A DNA stretch of 7,592 nucleotides from Oxalobacteraceae bacterium UBA7693 (GTDB lineage Bacteria; Pseudomonadota; Gammaproteobacteria; Burkholderiales; Burkholderiaceae_D). A program made the position numbers and the translations under genes. Of the stretch, positions 5,041 to 7,592 are shown in pieces. The notes under the pieces were generated by a model, which saw only the letters and a program-made list of their open reading frames with translations, was not told the DNA's origin and ran no database searches. The stretch lies in assembly GCA_002482715.1 (NCBI GenBank), contig DLGN01000298.1, positions 5,042 through 12,633 on the forward strand. Reading direction: 5' to 3'. The stretch's first letter is position 1, and each line of letters opens with the position of its first letter.

Positions 5041-6507
5041 ATGAGACAGCCATTCACAAAGATAAGAATGAAACAAATGAACAATCAACAAGCGCACACC
5101 CATTGGGGACAATTTATTCCTTTGGTATCGGTATTCTTTTTCTGGGGCTTCGTCGCCGCAGGCAATGACATTTTGATCCCGGTTTTTAAACACGCATTTC
5201 AGTTGACGCAAACCCAAAGTCAATTTGTCTCGCTATCGTTTTATGTGGCATACACAGTTGGATCCGTGCTCTATTTGCTGATTTCAAAACTGATTAAAGA
5301 GGATGTGACTAAACGCATCGGTTATAAAAATAGTTTAGTCACCGGCTTATGTATTTCGGCGTTCGGCACCTTGCTGTTTTATCCTGCCGCAAACATGGCG
5401 TCATTTAATTTAATGTTGTCCGGATTATTTATCGTGGGTTTGGGATTTTCGCTGCTACAAACGACTGCGAATCCTTTAGCGATTTCGCTCGGTACCGCCA
5501 ATACGGCATCACAACGTTTAACCTTAGCGGGTGGAGTGAATAATTTTGGTACGACGATAGGCCCGTTGATCGTCGCATTCGCAATTTTCGGCACGCCTTC
5601 TGGCAACAATGAGATGAGTATAGAAAGCGTCAAAATTCCTTATCTGGTACTGGGTGCGGCATTTTTAATTGTTGCTGTTTTCCTCAAGTTTTCTTCAATA
5701 CCCAATCATCCGAATCCCACCGTCATCAATCTGGAACAAGAAAGTACACAAACTTCGGCACTACAGTTTCCACAATTGCTGATGGGTATGGCAGCGATTT
5801 TTGTCTATGTTGGTGTCGAAGTTTCTACCGCAAGCAACTTGCCCGGATACATGGAAACCACGCAAGGCTACCAAACCAAAGATATTGCGCCCTTCATCTC
5901 TTTGTATTGGGCGAGCTTAATGATAGGACGCTGGACCGGCGGCGTCGAAGCATTTAACTTACAAGCAGGCGCTGCGAAGATCGCTAAATTCTTAGTACCC
6001 TATGCTGCCTTCAGCGTATTTTTACTAGTGAATGCAATCGCACAACATGATTTGAGTCACTTCTACGTGTATGGCGCTGTCGTACTAGTTCTCATTGCTG
6101 CGGATATCGCCAGTAAAGGTAATCCAGCCAGAATGCTATTCATTTTTTCTCTACTGGGAATCACTGGCTTAATATTAGGAATGAGTACCAGTGGAATGTT
6201 AAGTATTTACGCCTTCACGAGCATAGGTTTGTTCTGTAGTACTTTGTGGCCTTGCATTTTCACTTTAGCCATCAGCGGACTAGGAAAACACACAGGTCAA
6301 GGGAGTAATTATCTAATCATGATGATTATGGGTGGCGGCATCGTCAGCTGGATACAAGGAATGGTTTCCGAAAAAATAGGTATACAAATGAGCTATCTGG
6401 TTGGTGTTGCCTGTTTCGCCTATTTGGCAATTTATGCGTTGATGGTGCCAGGCATCTTGGCGAAACAAGGAATTAGTTTAGACAAGAAGGCAGCACCGGG
6501 ACATTAA
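5041..6507 (+). CDS. Sugar MFS transporter of the FucP/GluP (fucose, glucose/galactose:H+ symporter) family
   Basis: An inner-membrane sugar:proton symporter of up to 488 residues with about 12 hydrophobic segments. FucP-family landmarks: F32-F-F-W-G-F37 and N42-D43 in TM1 (D43 aligns with the proton-coupling D46 of E. coli FucP), Q59-S60-Q, G94-Y-K-N in the loop after TM2, P115-A-A-N118, L139-Q-T-T-A-N-P145, N167-N-F-G-T-T-I-G-P175 and Y256-V-G-V-E260 in TM7. At the site matching FucP E135 there is Gln140, as in glucose/galactose-type members, so fucose is unlikely to be the substrate; this is inference. The start is uncertain: ATGs occur at 5041, 5068 and 5077 and none has a strong SD. Family alignment of TM1 would suit 5077 (476 residues). 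LacI-type operators lie just upstream and a long hairpin terminator follows. No sugar catabolic gene is adjacent. Confidence 0.9.
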   Translation: MRQPFTKIRMKQMNNQQAHTHWGQFIPLVSVFFFWGFVAAGNDILIPVFKHAFQLTQTQSQFVSLSFYVAYTVGSVLYLLISKLIKEDVTKRIGYKNSLVTGLCISAFGTLLFYPAANMASFNLMLSGLFIVGLGFSLLQTTANPLAISLGTANTASQRLTLAGGVNNFGTTIGPLIVAFAIFGTPSGNNEMSIESVKIPYLVLGAAFLIVAVFLKFSSIPNHPNPTVINLEQESTQTSALQFPQLLMGMAAIFVYVGVEVSTASNLPGYMETTQGYQTKDIAPFISLYWASLMIGRWTGGVEAFNLQAGAAKIAKFLVPYAAFSVFLLVNAIAQHDLSHFYVYGAVVLVLIAADIASKGNPARMLFIFSLLGITGLILGMSTSGMLSIYAFTSIGLFCSTLWPCIFTLAISGLGKHTGQGSNYLIMMIMGGGIVSWIQGMVSEKIGIQMSYLVGVACFAYLAIYALMVPGILAKQGISLDKKAAPGH

Positions 6508-6538
6508 GTTCGTAGTTCGTCAGTCCACGAAGGCAGTT

Positions 6539-6592
6539 AAAATGCGCGCAAGGAAGAAATCATCCGATTCTTCATTGACGCGCATTTTTATT
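6539..6592 (+). terminator. Long bipartite hairpin terminator after the sugar transporter
   Basis: AAAATGCGCG (6539-6548) pairs fully with CGCGCATTTT (6579-6588). Inside it a second stem, GAAGAA (6553-6558) with TTCTTC (6568-6573), closes a 9-nt loop. The 3' arm runs into TTTTTATT (6585-6592). It is a plausible intrinsic terminator for the transporter transcript. It is longer than usual, and its 3' end lies only 7 nt before the ATG of the DNA glycosylase gene (6600). Confidence 0.65.
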
Positions 6593-6599
6593 GCCCCCT

Positions 6600-7163
6600 A
6601 TGCCAGCAAAATCCAATCTAGCAGAGACGAACTCGGCCCCCAAAAAAAGAAGTTTCGCCCCTATAGTGAATCAGGATACGCGCATCTTAATTTTAGGTAG
6701 TTTGCCAGGTGATGCATCGCAAGCTCATCAACAATATTATGCGCATCCGCAAAATCGTTTCTGGCATCTGCTCTCAGCGGTATTTCAGACTGATCTAATT
6801 AGCCTAGATTACCAATCACGCCTCCAAACGCTGTTCGATCTTCAAGTTGGTTTATGGGATGTGGTCGCGCAAGCGCATAGACGCGGGAGCTTAGATAGCC
6901 AAATCCGAGATCGCACCGAGAATGATCTACTCGCTTTACTTGGCACATTACCAAATATCAACACGATCGCTTTTAATGGCGCGACGGCTTACAAATTAGG
7001 TCTCAAAGTGCTGGGAGCGCATGGTGAGTTTTATCGACTACTAAGTCTGCCATCAAGTAGTCCCGCACATACCATGCCCTTTTCCGAAAAATTAGCAACT
7101 TGGCTTACATTAACTGACGAACGCACGACACCGGATAAATCACACGACAAACAACAAGCATAA
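6600..7163 (+). CDS. DNA-deoxyinosine (hypoxanthine) glycosylase, uracil-DNA glycosylase superfamily family 6
   Basis: Cytoplasmic base-excision repair enzyme that removes deaminated adenine (hypoxanthine) from DNA. In the 187-residue protein the first active-site motif is I31-L-G-S-L-P-G37 followed by Q44-Q-Y-Y-A-H-P-Q-N52-R-F-W55; the Asn in this block is, as I recall, the residue reported as catalytic in the Methanosarcina barkeri enzyme. G84-L-W-D-V-V89, the R94-R-G-S-L-D99 stretch, A124-F-N-G127 and the second motif L150-P-S-S-S-P-A-H157 complete the family pattern. The basic Ser/Asp/Lys-rich tail after about 172 is not conserved in my recollection. Start chosen at ATG 6600; an in-frame TTG at 6591 would add three residues, and a stop at 6576-6578 closes the frame. 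Neither start has an SD, and a terminator-like hairpin ends just upstream, so an own promoter or SD-independent initiation is likely. Confidence 0.9.
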   Translation: MPAKSNLAETNSAPKKRSFAPIVNQDTRILILGSLPGDASQAHQQYYAHPQNRFWHLLSAVFQTDLISLDYQSRLQTLFDLQVGLWDVVAQAHRRGSLDSQIRDRTENDLLALLGTLPNINTIAFNGATAYKLGLKVLGAHGEFYRLLSLPSSSPAHTMPFSEKLATWLTLTDERTTPDKSHDKQQA

Positions 7164-7205
7164 TCACAATAATTGACAAGCAAGCACTGTCTGCCCGATT
7201 CTTTA

Positions 7206-7290
7206 GGCTGTGCCAGAACTTATATGTGCAATTCGCGTCCAAGCTCGTGCAAGCGCTGATCTGATTCGCGTCGACACAGCCAAAAGTTCT
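7206..7290 (+). repeat. Two interleaved complementary 7-mers upstream of the peptidase gene (pseudoknot-like)
   Basis: GGCTGTG (7206-7212) is complementary to CACAGCC (7275-7281), and AGAACTT (7215-7221) to AAGTTCT (7284-7290). The order is A, B, A', B' rather than nested, with 2-nt gaps between A and B and between A' and B'. As RNA this could form a pseudoknot; as DNA it is two modules each inverted in place. The segment between also contains the direct repeat ATTCGCGTC (7231-7239 and 7264-7272). The function is unknown. Confidence 0.4.
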
Positions 7291-7341
7291 CGTCAGACTC
7301 ACGTCCAAACACTTCATCAATCGTTTTCTGGAGTTTCTATC

Positions 7342-7592
7342 ATGCGTATTTCCTCATGGCTCATGCTGCTTTGCATGAGTTTCCCGACAATGGTTTCTGC
7401 CCAACAGTCTGAAGATAAATTCAAACAGTTAGAAGATCTGTTACCAACCCCGACCTCAATCCGCGCTGCTTCTGGCGCACCTGGACATGCGTATTGGCAG
7501 CAACGTGCTGATTACGTTATCCGCGCTAGCTTGGATGAAGATAAGCGCAGCATTACCGGTGCAGAGACCATTACTTATCATAATAATTCGCC
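7342..7592 (+). CDS. Secreted M1-family metallopeptidase (aminopeptidase N-like), N-terminal part (runs off the right edge)
   Basis: 83 codons are visible. A Sec signal peptide (M-R-I-S-S-W then a Leu/Met-rich core, cleavage predicted after V18-S-A20) leads into a segment typical of secreted M1 peptidases from proteobacteria: L-P-T-P-T (34-38), A-S-G-A-P-G-H (43-49), Y-W-Q-Q-R-A-D-Y-V-I (51-60), then a first beta-strand region with I-T-G-A-E-T-I-T-Y and N-N-S. This is the start of the N-terminal beta domain. The HExxH zinc site and catalytic residues lie beyond the window, so activity cannot be checked. GGAG (7330-7333), 8 nt upstream of ATG, fixes the start. The 178-nt gap from the glycosylase gene suggests a separate unit. 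Substrates would be periplasmic or extracellular peptides. Confidence 0.85.
   Translation, partial: MRISSWLMLLCMSFPTMVSAQQSEDKFKQLEDLLPTPTSIRAASGAPGHAYWQQRADYVIRASLDEDKRSITGAETITYHNNS

Noticed and set aside
4969..5223. Minus-strand open frame of 84 codons
   Set aside because: It overlaps the operators and the start of the MFS gene, has no recognisable family and is best explained as a shadow frame.
7173..7178. A perfect -35 hexamer TTGACA before the peptidase gene
   Set aside because: No acceptable -10 hexamer occurs 15-19 bp downstream (the 17-bp position reads CGATTC), so I did not call a promoter.
7105..7320. Minus-strand open frame of 71 codons between the glycosylase and the peptidase
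   Set aside because: It overlaps the glycosylase end and the structured leader, has no SD and resembles no family.

Overview
The window reads as a chromosomal segment of a Gram-negative betaproteobacterium of moderate G+C. An Undibacterium-like member of the Oxalobacteraceae is my best guess, inferred from protein style and gene content and not proven. Signal peptides, a lipobox, an outer-membrane barrel ending in Phe and an RND-type adaptor all indicate a diderm cell. I see no rRNA, tRNA, CRISPR array, insertion sequence or phage gene.

Layout, left to right. (1) 1-248, minus: N-terminal part of an RND/HlyD-type periplasmic adaptor lipoprotein, with a good SD and a plausible sigma-70 promoter. 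(2) 514-969, minus: a secreted single-domain fasciclin (FAS1) protein, followed by a strong bidirectional hairpin terminator at 422-457. (3) 970-1500: a 531-bp gene-free divergent region. It holds the most striking non-coding signal here, three 14-bp palindromes repeated at exactly 20-bp steps (1114-1167). It also holds an 8-bp inverted repeat and a convincing promoter for the next gene. (4) 1501-2532, plus: a Leu/Val/Phe/Glu-type amino-acid dehydrogenase, apparently monocistronic. (5) 2601-2635: one terminator shared by two convergent units. (6) 4376-2670, minus: a two-gene operon of an outer-membrane porin-like barrel followed 12 nt later by a miniature PstS-like periplasmic binding protein. 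(7) 4377-5040: a 664-bp divergent regulatory region, AT-rich in its right half, with LacI-type palindromes close to the next gene. (8) 5041-6507, plus: a FucP/GluP-type sugar MFS transporter. (9) 6600-7163, plus: a family-6 (hypoxanthine/deoxyinosine) DNA glycosylase whose start lies just after a long hairpin and has no visible SD. (10) 7342-7592, plus: start of a secreted M1-family metallopeptidase, cut by the window edge.

The genes do not form one pathway. They are small independent units for efflux, surface or adhesion, amino-acid catabolism, outer-membrane uptake or sensing, sugar uptake, base-excision repair and peptide hydrolysis. The items that most merit follow-up are the triple-palindrome operator array upstream of the fasciclin gene, the orphan porin plus mini-PstS operon, and two odd RNA or DNA structures before the glycosylase and the peptidase.
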